From NCBI GenBank assembly GCA_033961575.1, contig CM066738.1, positions 101,085,478 through 101,149,477 of the forward strand: a DNA stretch of 64,000 nucleotides. The letters run 5' to 3'. Numbering within the stretch: the first letter of the stretch is position 1; each line of letters starts with the position of its first letter. The stretch is from Aselliscus stoliczkanus. Its lineage: Eukaryota > Chordata > Mammalia > Chiroptera > Hipposideridae. Positions 24,913 through 37,439 of the stretch are shown here, in pieces. The position numbers and the translations under genes are program-made. The notes below the pieces were generated by a model. It had not been told where the DNA came from, searched no databases, and saw only the letters and a list, made by a program, of their open reading frames with translations.

Positions 24913-26040
24913 CTGGCCGTGGGGGGAGCCAGGCAGCGAATCCAGGCCTGCTCCATTGTCCCTGCTTCAGGCTGTGAGGCCAGCGCGTGCCACCAGCCGG
25001 CTGCAGGGCAGGAGAGACAGAACGTATTTCTGAGTGTTTCAGGGGCACCCCTGGGAAGGAGGGGAGGCCATGCTGGGCTAATTGACCCTCAAGGCTTTGT
25101 TTTCTGTACCTTCTGTTTTCCTGGCACAGACGATGAGAAGAGGCAGGGAACAGATCAACAGTAGCTGCCAAGTTTGATGACAGATGCCAAGAAGTGCAGC
25201 AGGCGTGTGGGGAGTGTGTTCTACATGAAATGCTCCCAGACACATCCACAGGGTTTTTGGACAAAGGGGTAATTGCAAACACGATTTCATCCCTGCTTTT
25301 CACCAGCTGGACTTCGCTGTTTGCAAGGGTTGGCCCCGCTTAACCTTCGTGCTCTGATTCGGAAACACGGTTCTGCTAACAGCACTTGAGCAGGGCTTCA
25401 TGGAGACAAACAGAGCTAGAAAAGGGTATTTGCCAAATAAAGAGCTGGAAGGCTGTACTAGCACAAAGGCCTTGTGCCATCAAGGTAAACAAAGTGATGG
25501 GAAATGCATTATTTTGCAAATTAAAATAAAGTTCAACTGATCAGAGGCACCAAGATAGATATATGCTCCTTAAATACTGGGAACGTGGGTGAGATGTCCC
25601 AAGACAGTCAGTGTAAGGGCGAGGTTACTATGTCAGAATAGAAGAAGAGGATTTTCTAATGACTTCTACCGCATTCCTTGTCAATGGCAGGACACACAAT
25701 GGAAGATGGATTTGAGAATCAATGTCATTTTGTTTGGTACAAGAAACCCACCCAGGCCTAACTTCATTGTCATTTTAGGGGATTCTCTAACAAGCTTCCT
25801 AAAGGTCATGTGACTCTCTAGACAGGGGAATGCAGCTCTGCTCCCTTTACTGTGCTCTATTGAGTAGTGCCCAGAAACCTTACACTCTAGAAAGTTAGAC
25901 TAGAGATTGTAGGAAATAATCGCTGATGAGATGCAAATGGTTTTTGTTGGTAAAGGAGATAATTCCAAAAGTTATGACTTTCTTTTTGCCCTGTAGGATA
26001 TTAAGCCATTTAAAAAATATAATTCAGAAACCATAAGCCA

Positions 26041-26118
26041 ACTTCTTTCCTTTCTTCCTTCCTTCCTTCCTTCCTTCCTTCCTTCCTTCCTTCCTTCCTT
26101 CCTTCCTTCCTCCCTTTC
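26041..26118 (+). repeat. (CTTC)n microsatellite
   Basis: About 17 near-perfect TTCC units in a row, likely length-variable. Confidence 0.95.
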
Positions 26119-28049
26119 TTTCTGAAGCTCTGAATTTCTTGTATCTTCCCTTAAACTGGCTTTGTCACTCTGCTGCTGGTTTTCTCAGTAATGAGTTCCT
26201 TAGAACTTTGACATGTGCTCACTGTGTATTTGAATGAGATTGTGTTTTTTAAACATTTGGAAACGTGTGCTTGGGCATTCCTATCCCCTGTGCATGTGGT
26301 CCATTGAAACAGGTTCTAGAATGCCAGGGATCAAAAAAATAACAGCAAAATAGTATTGCTTGCCCTCAGTTCAAACTTTATTGTCATTTCTGCTTTCTGA
26401 GGAATTCCTTTACTTTCCTGACAGTTCAACTGTGCTTTACATTAAAAAAAAAAAATTCAGTGTACTGTATTGAAAGAGAACTCTCTGAATATCTAGTCTG
26501 CCATATTGATCAAATTGGAAGTCCTTCCGATTGACTTTTTAAGCAGCTAGATGCTCATTATGTTTTTGGCTAACCAGAGGCTTGCCGGGTAAATGCTTCT
26601 TTGCTTTCCCATCATTTGCACTTCCAATTTACTTCAAGTCTCTGAGGGTGGGAGGGAGTCTGGGGGAGGAAGGAGGGTGGGTTCTGGGGAGGTCCCAGAA
26701 GGTATGGGTGCTAGGGTGGTTTACTGAGTGCCCTGAGCTGTCACTCATCGGCCCAAAGCCATCGTTGTAGCAGAGCCATGGGCAGCTCCGTGTGGACGGG
26801 GAGTGGCTTGGGGGCTCTCAGGGAGCCTCAGCTTTGTGGGGCTCACTGTGTGTCCTCCCTACTGTGGGGACTGGCAGTATAATCTGCCAGGTGGCCTGTG
26901 ACCCTCTCCAGGGCTCCCTGGGATCTTGTTCAATGTGAACAAACACAGAACCCTGATGGGCTGGCACTTCTGGCAAAGACATATTTTTGCAAATGCAAAA
27001 TTGCTAATGGAGTTAAGTTACATTCCACACAGCATCTGTTCTGTGACCAATTTACCAGCTTCTGAGTAAATTGGCTCTTGAGCGCATCCTCAGGCAGCAG
27101 CCCACAGCACTTCTTACCCGGGGCTGCAGAGAGCCTATGTGGGGAGCAGGGGTCAGGGATGTAAGACCAGAAAAATGTCGACAGCCCCTCATTTCCTTGT
27201 GACTAGAGCCAGCACCTCCTTTTCATTCCCACTATTTCCATCCGACCTATACACCTGTTAAAATGTTTTGCGTTGGTAGCCAGTGACAGAAACGTCATTT
27301 TATCCAGCTTAACCTGAAAGGTGACTTTATTATAAAGACACCAGGGGTCTCGTGGAACCCAGGACAGGAATGACGTCATGCCTGGGACCTCTGAATCATG
27401 GAGCTCTGACGCAGTCAGGGCCCACTCTCCATCTCTCATCTCTGTTACACCCTGAGTTTCCCATCAGGCCCTCCTCTCCCTCCTTCTGCAAATACATTGT
27501 CTCTTCTTCTCTGATTCATTGAGGACACGTGACTACAGGTAGCCACAGACACTGAGGGAAAGACTCCCAAATCCAAAAATGTTGGGGAAAGACTTCCTCT
27601 GCAAGTTGCGTCACGTGTCCACCCCTGGACTGGACCGTTACGCCGTGGGGATGGCACTGTGCTCCACTCAGTGTGGTTGGTGTGTCTGCCAGGACCCTGT
27701 GGAAACATGGAGGCTGCTCCTGCACGTGGTGAGCCAACCTGCTCCTAGCTCCTCCCCAGCCCTCCTGCCTGTCTCCTGCTGGTGTTTAGATGTTGGCTCC
27801 AAAGCTGACGGGCTTGCTTGCTCTCAGCTCTCTCATCTTCCACGTGGGGTCTGTGGACTAGGTCTATACTACCCTGGACTGTCTCCCAGGACCCCAAAGT
27901 TGGCCTGCCCTAGAGGGAAACAGGAATTCAGATTCTAAGTCTTCCCAAGGTTTAGATGACATGGCTGACTCTTCATCATCCATAACATTATAGATGTCTA
28001 AAATTATCCTAATTATTTATTTGTTTACTGGATTATTGTCTCTCTCCCT

Positions 28050-28160
28050 ACTAGAATAAAATGCCATGCAAGCAAGGACCTTCTCTGTTTTGTGCACTTT
28101 TGCATTCCTTGGTCCCAGAACAATGCAAGTAATAAGGATTCAATAAATATATGCATTTTA
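28050..28160 (+). mobile_element. L2-type 3' tail
   Basis: AGCAAGGACCTTCTCTG to TTCAATAAATATATG is the short L2 end motif. Confidence 0.55.
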
Positions 28161-28288
28161 TTGAGTTTCTTAAGAACAGCAATCCCCTCATTTTAAACTC
28201 AGAATTCACATCTAGCAGGGTCTAGCCACCCAGTCATAGAATTGTCAAATGTATTATTAATTGCTTTGTTCCACCTCTCAGTGTTTTA

Positions 28289-28725
28289 CTTTTTTTTAAA
28301 AAAGATTTTATTAGGGAATTGGGAGAGGGGAACAGCATTGGGGAACCGGGGAAGGGGAACAGACAAGTTGCTGTCCTTTTGTTCTTCAGTCTAGTTGTGG
28401 AGGATGTTGCTTCACTGGACCATGTTGGTATTGTGATCATTGTGCTTTTCCCGGCTGAGACAGATCGGTCGCTGGTCATTGGACGGCCGCTCACACTGGC
28501 TGCCGGCCACTCACAGTAGCTCATGGCAGCCCACTGCAGCAGGGGCTGCAGCCTACGCCGTTGCCAGTGACTCATGGGAGCCCAGCTTCAGGTGGAGCTG
28601 TTGGTCAACATCTTAGTTGTAGAGGGTGCAGCGTCACTGGCCCATGTGGGATCCGACTCAGGGCCCTGCTGCTCAGAGCTGGTGTCCCAAGCCAACTCTT
28701 AACCAATGCACCACTTGGCCAGCCC
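28289..28725 (-). mobile_element. Long composite T+ SINE
   Basis: AAAGATTTTATTAGGGAATT starts the reverse-complemented 3' end, and the head ends GGCCAGCCC. An imperfect flank repeat (CAGTGTTTTACTT / CAATGTCTTACTT) suggests an older copy. Confidence 0.85.
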
Positions 28726-30055
28726 TCAATGTCTTACTTTTCAATCTCTACCTTTGTACCCCTTGCCCCAGCACAGACAGCCAAATGTGAATTACCCACT
28801 TTGGAGGATAAGGGGTCACTTCAGAGTCTGAGACTAAGGTGAATACTTGACTTCTAAAATCAAAGGTACCATTCAGCTGTACAACCAAAAAGGTATGAAG
28901 GGGGATACTATCTAGTATAATCCACTTTTCTTTGCACCCCCTTCAAAGCTCTAAGCTAGAGTATGGAGAGTACCATTAGAGGAGAATCAGAGATTCCAAG
29001 GGCTGTCTTTGCATCCACCCCCTTCTAGTTGAGTCCTGAAGATGTAGCCAGGTATAAAGAAACGTACCCTTTTTAAGAATTGGTCATCCAGAGTGGAAAT
29101 GCATCACCTGCACTTCTGAGTGCCTTGCCACTGTTCCCTGAGTCACAGTGGTAAAGGGTAATAGAATACAGATGGGTGGAGGGCTTTATGGCCAAATTAT
29201 GCAGAGTGACAGTACTCAAACTTACCTAGGAGTCAGGAACAGTCAGGAAGCTAGCCAAGAAATGACCCACGGGAGTCTGGGGCTCGAGGTCAGACCGCTA
29301 AGGATGCATGGAAATGCAGGTGGGAGGCCATGACAGGACCTCAGGCACTGCAGTGAGGGCAGTGAGGCCAGAAGCCAACAAGTCAGCCATGGAAGAGGTC
29401 ACATCTAAGGACAGATAAGAGAGGCGACCTTTCCAAGGATGCTGGAACTAGAGTGAGACCCATCAACAAGAAGAAGCAGATGCAAACATGGCCCGTGAAA
29501 GTCACGATATGTCTCCCTTAACTCAGTTGCCATCTGGAGAGGAAAGGGAGAAGGCATGAGAGAGTTTTTAAATAATCTCAAATTGACCCAGTTTTAAAAA
29601 CTGGAAGTGTTAAACTGCTGCAAACCAGGCAGAAGGGGGCTTTCATATAACTTTTCTATGTTATAGGAAAATATAGTCACATTTTTGCTCCCAGAGGCCA
29701 TGACTGTGAAAATTATACTTGCCCCAGAACATTGTTCCTACAGATGAGGAAACTGAGGTCCAAGGAGAAAGGTGGGTGGTTCACAGTGACACTGCTATGT
29801 GGGAGCCCAGTCAGGGGGACAGCCCAGATCTTACGGGTCTTGTCCCAAGGTGCACAGCACCATAGGGGGGTCCTTCCTGTGTCTTTCAAACTCTTGAAGA
29901 AAGTATTGAGCCACACTGGGTAGCAAGTGTAATAAAATGTCTCCCTAGCTTTTTTTTTTTTTTAATAGTGCAGTCAGTTAAATTTAGAAGCCAAATTTTA
30001 AAATCTCTTGACTGTCTTATGACATGGGATATAAATCAAAATGAGCGTCTTTGGT

Positions 30056-30150
30056 CGTCTTCCTTTCTCCCTCCCTCCCTCTCTCTCCTTGCCTCCTTCT
30101 TTCCTTCCCTTCTCTTTCTCCCCCCACTTTCTTTTCTTTTCTTTTTTTTA
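30056..30150 (+). repeat. Pyrimidine-rich tract
   Basis: Roughly 90 bases of C and T with TCCC/TTCC units next to an L1 end. Confidence 0.85.
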
Positions 30151-30555
30151 TTGTTATTATTAGTTACAGATGTAGAAAACAATGCAATAGTTACCCTTTT
30201 CACCCCTTACAAAGTGACTCCCCCCATCCACAGCCCCCCACCCCCGATATCATACATATCTATTGCAATTCCATTGACTCCATTCCCACACTATACTCCC
30301 CATCCCATGACTATATATGTGTTAAATTATAGTTAACATCTAATATTATTCAGCGGCAGCTTCAGATGTACAGTGCCGTGGTCAGGCCTCTACACCGTCC
30401 ATGAAGTGGTCTCCCTAATAAGACATGAGTCCATCTGGTCCCCTAAAAAATATTTACATTATTGATTATATTCCCCAAACTGTCTCTTCTATCCCTGCAG
30501 CAATATTGTGGTTACCAGTTTCTTACTATTCCTGATACTTAGCATAAAATTCCTC
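30125..30555 (-). mobile_element. L1 3'-end fragment
   Basis: A T-rich start is followed by ATTAGTTACAGATGTAGAAAAC and GAAGTGGTCTCCCTAATAAG. The same order of blocks recurs at 39125-39545, so the two are copies of one L1 3' UTR lineage. Confidence 0.7.
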
Positions 30556-31159
30556 ATGGCTTGTAACAACTGTAAGGCAAAGAGAGGTAATCCAAAGAGT
30601 CAGCTGAGATCAAAGAGGGTGGTAGTTGGAGAAATGGCTTATTTTGACATGAGCACTTAGGCAGCAGAGTGGGAGACAAATTGAGGAGGTGGGAGAGGCA
30701 GCCCAAATTTCCACCCTCTGATAATGATGCCCCTGGGTAAGAGAGCAGTTCTTCTGAGACATATCCTTTTACAGATACAAAAGACAGCGCAGGCAGAGAA
30801 TGACTCAGAAAGCTGGTGTCTGGCACCATTAACCAGGTGCTGCTGACTCAGATCTGAGATGACACAACTCCTTCCTACCCAGCCAACCCACGCTCCAGTG
30901 TTCTTACGAGGATGGACCAAATTCCTAGTCATCCATCAGATGTGCTCCATTTAAGAATGAGTCCTCCCTCTCTCCACCAAGCACAAGTAGACCTGGATTC
31001 CCAAGTCTCTGCAGGGTTTGTGACTTGGGCTGATGTTGGCTTCCAATGCTATCAGTCTGTAGACAGTCACTTGAACTTGGAAACCAAAACTTGAAAGCCC
31101 CACGTGGAACTGTGTCTCTTCATGCAGTCCCGGAGTCTTCATAGGGCAGAAGGGAACTG

Positions 31160-31330
31160 AGGAGAGATGGTGTAGTGTAGTGAATGAGAGTGTGGGTTTG
31201 GATTTGGCAGATTTCAAGCTGTGACTGTCATCACTCAGCTCTGTAACATTGGGCAAGTTACTCCTGATCTCTGAGACTTATTTTTCATTTTTGGTAAAAT
31301 TTTTGTAAGAATGAAATTGATGATAAATAT
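31160..31330 (+). mobile_element. MIR SINE
   Basis: GTGTAGTGAATGAGAGTGTGG to CATTGGGCAAGTTACTCCTG and CTGAGACTTATTTTTC follow the 5' half of MIR. Confidence 0.75.
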
Positions 31331-31573
31331 AAAGAAACACTTAACTGATACAAACTAAACATGAAAAAAATTTTTGGCTGGTATTGCTTCTGTATCAATT
31401 CCTCACCCTACCCGTAAGGGCTGCCAGATGTGCTAAGGGGTTTCTAAACCAGAGTATATACCTTTCATTATGGCCTAGCTAGTTCACCTGTTATACTGTA
31501 GGATCATCATGTCTGCGTGTTTACAGCTTCAACTGGATCTCTCAGAACTGTGTCTTATGAGATCTGACAATTT

Positions 31574-31739
31574 CTTTCTTTCTTTCTTTCTTTTTTTTTT
31601 TTGAGGGCAGTGTCACTGGCCCTCACATGTGGGACTGAACTGGGGTCGCTGGCTTCCGAAGCCAGCGCTTAACCACCGCGCCACTCGGCCGGCCCTTTTC
31701 TACTTCTTTTTATTTTTAAAATTTTTTTATTTTTTATTT
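31574..31739 (-). mobile_element. SINE inside the mariner relic flank
   Basis: A T-run and reverse SINE (to 31695) is flanked by TCTGACAATTT at 31563-31573 and 31740-31750. A 44-base T-rich stretch lies between the SINE head and the right duplication, which is not normal for a simple insertion. Confidence 0.75.
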
Positions 31740-31744
31740 TCTGA

Positions 31745-32310
31745 CAATTTAGTTCGTGCACTTGTTGCAATGATGTTGCTAACCTTTTTTGATATCAGAG
31801 GGATTATTCTTTATGAATTTGTACCAACTGGACAAACAGTTAACCAAGGTTACTATTTGGAAGTGCTGAAAAGGCTGCGTGAAAAAGTTATACAACCTGA
31901 ACTTTTCGCCAACAATTCATGACTCTTATATCATGACAATGTACCAGCTCACACAGCACTGTCTGTGAGGGAGTTTTCAGCCAGTAAACAAATAACTGTA
32001 TTGGAACACCCTCCCTACCTCACCTGATCTGGACCCAATGACTTCTTTTTGTACCTGAAGATAAAGGAAATATTGAAAGGAAGACATTTTTATGACATTC
32101 AGGGCATCAAGGGTAATAGAATGACAGCTCTGATGGCCATTCCAGAAAAAGAGTTCCAAAATTGCTTTGAAGGGTAGACTGGGTGCTGGAGTCGGTGCAT
32201 AGCTTCCCAAGGGGAGTACTTCAAAGGTGACCATGGTGATATTCAGCAATGAGGTATGTAGCACTTTTTCTAGGATGAGTTTGTGAAATCGATTGTCCGA
32301 CCTTCATATA
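31745..32310 (+). mobile_element. Mariner transposase relic
   Basis: Translated pieces read FFDIRGIILYEFVPTGQTVNQGYYLEVLKRLR, then HDNVPAHTA, and HPPY...GPNDFFLYLKIK. These are the catalytic-core blocks of a mariner-family DDD transposase (the HDNxxAH and xPNDFFLF segments). Stops and frame changes show it is dead. Only the C-terminal half is visible; the terminal repeats could not be located with confidence. Confidence 0.85.
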
Positions 32311-32824
32311 CACCTCTGGATTCCTAGTGCTTGATAGAGCAAACAATAAATAAGAGAGTCAATTGTTCTTTGGGAGATGTCTTAAAGTTCTATTCCTGCT
32401 TTTGAGAGGGAAATGAGGGTGTCTGGGAATTATAAAGAGAGGTTGTATATTTAGGGGATTTCATATGGAAAATGAAAATGCTCCTTCTCCATGGAAAAAG
32501 GAGAAATAAAGCAATCCTATGTTTTGATGTAAGATACACAATAAATTAAAGACAACTGTTTAATGATCAAGAACTAGGCAGAGGAATGCTTGATTTCTGA
32601 TACTAGCTAAAGTGGAGCGCCCCAGATATTGGCAGTAAAGCCAATAGGAATTGAACCCTGCTCCTTTTTCTAGGACATGGGAGGAGGCAGGCCAATAGGA
32701 GCTAAGACTCTGTTTGCTATCCCAGCACTGCTGGAGATGGAGAAACGAGGAGCCGAGAACAGAGACAGAGAGGCTGAGGCCGTCAGGGTGGGCCTGGAGG
32801 CTCTGGGATGCTTGGTGGTCTTTT

Positions 32825-33432
32825 CCTTTTTTTTGTTTTTTTTGCAACAACCAAAACAGACATCTTTATTGGAATAAGTTAATCGAGTGGATAGATCTGA
32901 GAAAGCACAAATCAGTTGCTTAGGGCAATAAGAGCCTCTGCCATGTTGCCATGTGTTCCCTCGGGCTCCGCTGTGCTGCTTCTCGTGAGATCTCCGTCTC
33001 TGTCATCATCAGCTCCAGATCTTCCTTTTCTTTTAAAATTAATTAATTAATTAATTAATTTTTTTGAGGGCAGTGTCACTGGCCCTGATATGTGGGACCG
33101 AACTGGGGCCGCTGGCGTCCCAAGCCAGCCCTTAACCACCGTGCCACTCGGCCGGCCCCAGATCTTCCTTCTTGATGGTGACTTTTGCCAGTTCCTTCTC
33201 CTGCGCCTGTTTGGCTTTCTGCTCCCGGGGACGTCTGTCTCCAATCATGAGCATAGCTGCCTCCAGATTGGAACTTCGGATCTCCTTCTCCTCCACATAG
33301 TCGGTGACTCTCTCCAGGTCGGCCCCACCACTGTCCTGCTTCCGTGGCTTCTTGGAAGGCTGCTCCGGACCGCTGGCCTCAGTCTCCAACTCGAGCTCTA
33401 CGGTCCCTCGGTCGCCATGTTGATTCCACTGG
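32825..33432 (-). pseudogene. HYPK: HYPK processed pseudogene, split by a SINE
   Basis: The minus strand carries an intronless copy of huntingtin-interacting protein K. It includes an acidic N-terminus with VELELET, the DLERVTDYVEEKEI block, REQKAKQ, AKVTIKKEDL, and a C-terminal piece ending before the 3' UTR and an A-rich tail (T-run at 32822-32843). A 15-bp target duplication GCTTGGTGGTCTTTT (32810-32824 and 33433-33447) proves L1-type retroposition. Length changes break the frame right after the start codon and again near the C-terminus. A SINE interrupts it at 33046-33158. HYPK is a small chaperone that partners with the NatA acetyltransferase; this copy should be non-coding. Confidence 0.93.
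33046..33158 (-). mobile_element. SINE inserted in HYPK pseudogene
   Basis: A short-form SINE with a TTAA-rich tail. The flank CCAGATCTTCCTT is duplicated on both sides, so its insertion is younger than the pseudogene. Confidence 0.9.
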
Positions 33433-33909
33433 GCTTGGTGGTCTTTTAAGACCTCTCTTGATTTTAATGCCTTCTTTTGTAAGAACAAGTCTAACAGATG
33501 AAATGGGGGCCCAACAGCATCAGGCATTGGTCCATGAGGGATGTCCAAGATCACAGCTGTCACAACCACATCATGTGAGGAGACTTGTGGATGCTGAGGG
33601 TGGACCCTGCCCTGGGATGTGAGGTTGGGGGATGGCAGGCCAGGTGTCATGGCTTCTGCTTTTTCTCCTTCATCAAATGAGCCTCTTTTCCTGTTTTTAA
33701 GGCACTGGTGTTAAGGAAGCATAATTTAAACCGTGCTGAACATAATTTTTCATAAATGGCTATCCTGTGCTCTATTTTTCCTAGAGAATTTAGGAATTGT
33801 TCAATGTTTATCAATAGCGTCTTTATGATTGTCCAGTCTTTCAGCCCTGGGTAGAAATTTCATCCAGAAGAATTCTGGATCCCTTTGAAGTATTAGATAT
33901 TATGATTCT

Positions 33910-34360
33910 TTTTTTTTTTTTTTTTTAAAGATTTTATTGGGGAATTGGCGGAGGGGAACAGCGTTGGGGAATCGGGGAAGGGGAACAGACAAGTTGCTGT
34001 CTTTTTGTTCTTCAGTTTAGTTGCGGAGGATGTTGCTTCACTGTTGCTATCGTCATTGCGCTCTTCCCGGATGAGGCAGATCGGTCGCTGGCCTCTGGAT
34101 GTCGCTCACCGCGGCTATTGGCAGCTCATGCTTGGCTGCCAGCCGCCCACGCTGGCTGCGGGCCACTCACTGTAGCCTATGGCAGCCCACTGCAACAGGG
34201 GCTGCAGCCCACACCATCACCGGGGCTCACACAGCCCAGCTCCAGGTGGAGCTGTTGTTAGCTGTAGAGGGCAGTGTCACTGGCCCTCATGTGGGATCCG
34301 AACCGGGGCCGCTGGCATCCCCAAACCAGCGCTTAACCAATGCGCCACTCGGCCGGCCCC
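33910..34360 (-). mobile_element. Long composite T+ SINE, left arm of inverted pair
   Basis: A perfect target duplication AGATATTATGATTCT lies at 33895-33909 and 34361-34375. A full head and the AAAGATTTTATTGGGG 3' end are present. Confidence 0.93.
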
Positions 34361-34564
34361 AGATATTATGATTCTGAATAGAGAAATTGTCTAATACCTG
34401 GGCGATTCATGCTCCAAAATCACCCACGCCTAAAACACACAGATTATTTTGTTGGACATGTGGGACTCTTGCAACAGTGTTACATCTAAAATTGTCTAAA
34501 TTCCCCACTTCATTTGAGTTGACAAGATTTAAATATCTGACCATTATTTAAAAATTTATTCCTT

Positions 34565-35030
34565 GGGCCGGCCGAGTGGCGCATTGGTTAAGCGCTGGTT
34601 TTGGGATGCCAGCGGCCCCGGTTCGGATCCCACATGGGGGCCAGTGACACTGCCCTCTACAGCTAACATCAGCTCCACCTGGAGCTGGGCTGTGCGAGCC
34701 CCGGTGATGGTGTGGGCTGCAGCCCCTGCTGCAGTGGGCTGCCATGGGCTACAGTGAGTGGCCCGCAGCCAGCGTGAGCGGCTGGCAGCCAGCGTGAGCG
34801 GCTGGCAGCCAGAGTGAGCTGCCGATAGCCGCGGTGAGCGACATCCAGAGGCCAGCGACCGATCTGCCTCACCCGGGAAGAGCCCAATGACGATACCAAC
34901 AGTGGGGCAACATCCTCCGCAACTAAACTGAAGAACAAGGGGACAGCAGCTTGTCTGTTCCCCTTCCCCGATTCCCCAACGCTGTTCCCCTCTGCCAATT
35001 CCCCAATAAAATCTTTAAAAAAAAAAAAAA
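34565..35030 (+). mobile_element. Long composite T+ SINE, right arm of inverted pair
   Basis: A perfect target duplication AAATTTATTCCTT lies at 34552-34564 and 35031-35043. The body shows tandem repeats of about 21-22 bases built on GCTGGCAGCCAGCGTGAGCG, and the end is AATAAAATCTTTAAAA. Confidence 0.93.
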
Positions 35031-35484
35031 AAATTTATTCCTTAAGGCCTAGTCCAACGATTTCAGTTTTTTTGCCACCTCCAGGTTTAGCTAACTATGT
35101 GATATTGAAGAGTTATTTCCCTGTCATCCCCCCAGGGATGCACTATTGCATCTGGTTCATTATCTTGGCAGGGAGGAGGACATTGTATGGGCTTCTACTT
35201 AGCTCTTCCTACCATAATGGCCTTTACTTATGGATGAGAGAGAGAAAGTGAGGATTCTGAGAGTGACAAGTGTATCTATTCTAATTATATGTCCAAGAAC
35301 TGAGGAAACAAGCACAGGTGGGTCCGTACACCAACTGGTCCCCTGTGAGTCAGACTTGGGCTAAGACTTCATCTACAACCTGACCATTATCAGCCCCTAC
35401 TTTGACTTATGGGCACAGTCTATTTGTGATTGTTATAAAAAACAGGTCAGGTACTACCAATCTAGTTGTTTTTAATTTAAAATA

Positions 35485-36240
35485 TCTGTACTTTTTTAGA
35501 GCAGTTTTAGGTTCACAGCAAAATCGAATGGAAAGTAAAGATTTCCCATATACCCTCTCCTCCCAAGGCACAGCCTTTTTATTATCAATATCCCCCACCA
35601 GAATGGTATATTTGCTACAATTGATGAACCTACATTGACACATTATTGTCACCCATAGTTTACATTAGGGTTCACTCTTGGTATTATAGATTGTATAGGT
35701 TTTGAAAAATATATAATGACATGTATCCACCATTATAGCATCACATAGGGTAGTTTCACTGCCCTAAAAATCCTCTGAGCTCCACCTATTCATTCTTCTC
35801 CCCTAACCTCTGTCAACTACTGACCTTTTTCCTGTCTCTATAGTTTTGTCTTTTCCAGACTGTCATATAGTTGGAATTATATGGTATGTTGCCTTTTAAA
35901 TTGGCTTCTTTTACTTAGTAATACGCATTTAAGGTCCTTCATATTTTTCATGTCTTGATATCTCATTTCTTTCTAGCACTGAATAATAATATCCCATTGT
36001 CTGGTGGTACCATAGTTTGTTTATCTATTCACCTACTGAAGGACATCTTGGTTGCTTCCAAGTTTGAGAAATTATTTTAAAAACCTGCTATACTTGTAAA
36101 CATCCATGTACAGGCTTTGTGTGGACATTAAGTTTTGAATGCCTCTGGATAAATACCAAGGAGCATAATTGTTGGATTGTGTGGGAAGAGTATGCTTCAT
36201 TTTGTAAGAAGCTGCCAAGCTGTCTTCCAAAGTGACTGTA
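35485..36240 (-). mobile_element. L1 3'-end fragment
   Basis: TTTTTTAGAGCAGTTTTAGG, CATTGACACATTATTGTCACC and CATCTTGGTTGCTTCCAAG are standard blocks of ancient L1 3' regions seen from the opposite strand. Confidence 0.8.
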
Positions 36241-36249
36241 ACTAATATA

Positions 36250-36370
36250 GTTTTCAGTTTACAGATGAGGAAAAGGGTTCCTGGAAGTTAATCAACTTGT
36301 CCCAGATTAGACAGTACTCAGAGATTTCCACCCAATGTCTTTATGCCTTGCTTCTTACACAGCACTCAGC
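36250..36370 (+). mobile_element. MIR fragment
   Basis: GTTTACAGATGAGGAAAAGG and CAACTTGTCCCAGATTAGAC resemble a MIR core. Confidence 0.55.
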
Positions 36371-37439
36371 ATAAGCAGGAGCTTGGAGGCAAAGTCCGAA
36401 CAATGTGACCTGAGGATACTGGGCTGGTAAAACCTGGGCCCCAGGTTTGCTGGTCACAGCGATGTGAATTCCCCTTCTTCCACAAACCTGCTCCACCGAT
36501 AGCTTTCCTCATCTCAATTGAGGACAACTCTGTCCTTCCAGTTCCTCAGGCTAAAAATCCTGGAGTCAGCCTCACCTTCCTCTCTTCTCTCATACCCTAT
36601 ATTTATCTTTCAAAAAATCCTGAGGACTCTACTTTCACACATATCTAGAATTTGAACACATCTAAACATCTTCACTCCTACCACCTAATTCAAGCAACTT
36701 ATTAGTGCTAATTTTAACTATCACTGTATTTTTCTCATGGACTGATGAGGTCCAAATCTTCCACCTATGATTTTATACATCTGCGGTTTGGAAGAATTTT
36801 ACAGACTAGCTTCTGGCTCTGTACATTTAAAACCTTGCTTCTCCTTTATTACCCACCTACTTCCAAGGCCAGGTGCTGTAGGACACCCTCATATCAGGAT
36901 ACCATCTCTAGTTCAGCCTCCTGTAGATGTCAGGTGAGTTGGCACAGTGGGTGGCAGTATTCCTACTGTAGAAGCCATTCCTACATCAGATAGCAACAAA
37001 TGACCATAAACCACATAAATATATCCACTAAACCCAAATTAAATGTATCCCCAATTCAAATTCTCCTTAGCTGTACCCTCAAAATGCTCCTTGTCCCTCC
37101 AACATAAGAGAAAGTACAATGGATGGGAAGTTGGAATGCAAAAAACAGGACTCAACTGATAACAACTCAAATATCTTGCTTTTGAAAAATTGGCAAAACC
37201 ATATGACCATTGTTTCTTCAAGGCTTTGGAAGGGGCCTTTGCAAGCAAAACATCTCAAAGCTTAGCTTCCATTAGCTTCATGGTAAGTCAGCTTCTGGGA
37301 TATTCAAAATTGCAATCTGCCTCCTTCCCCCAGATCTCCTTATCTCTCTTATCTGCCTTTCCTTATTTCCATAGCACCACCACCCTCCAGGAACTGTAGG
37401 ATTTACTTATATCTCCCTCTGAGAGGATGTAAGCTTTAT

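Larger units (their letters stand above)
24913..28288. other. Intergenic, microsatellite and L2 tail only
   Basis: Unique sequence containing the (CTTC)n tract and an L2 tail at 28050. No exon is supported. Confidence 0.4.

Noticed and set aside
33132..33650. 172-codon minus-strand open frame resembling a gene
   Set aside because: It is the HYPK processed pseudogene read together with upstream flank and SINE sequence; it is broken and intronless.
34741..34850. Spaced repeats suggesting a CRISPR-like array
   Set aside because: They are tandem units inside a SINE with no unique spacers, in a mammalian genome.
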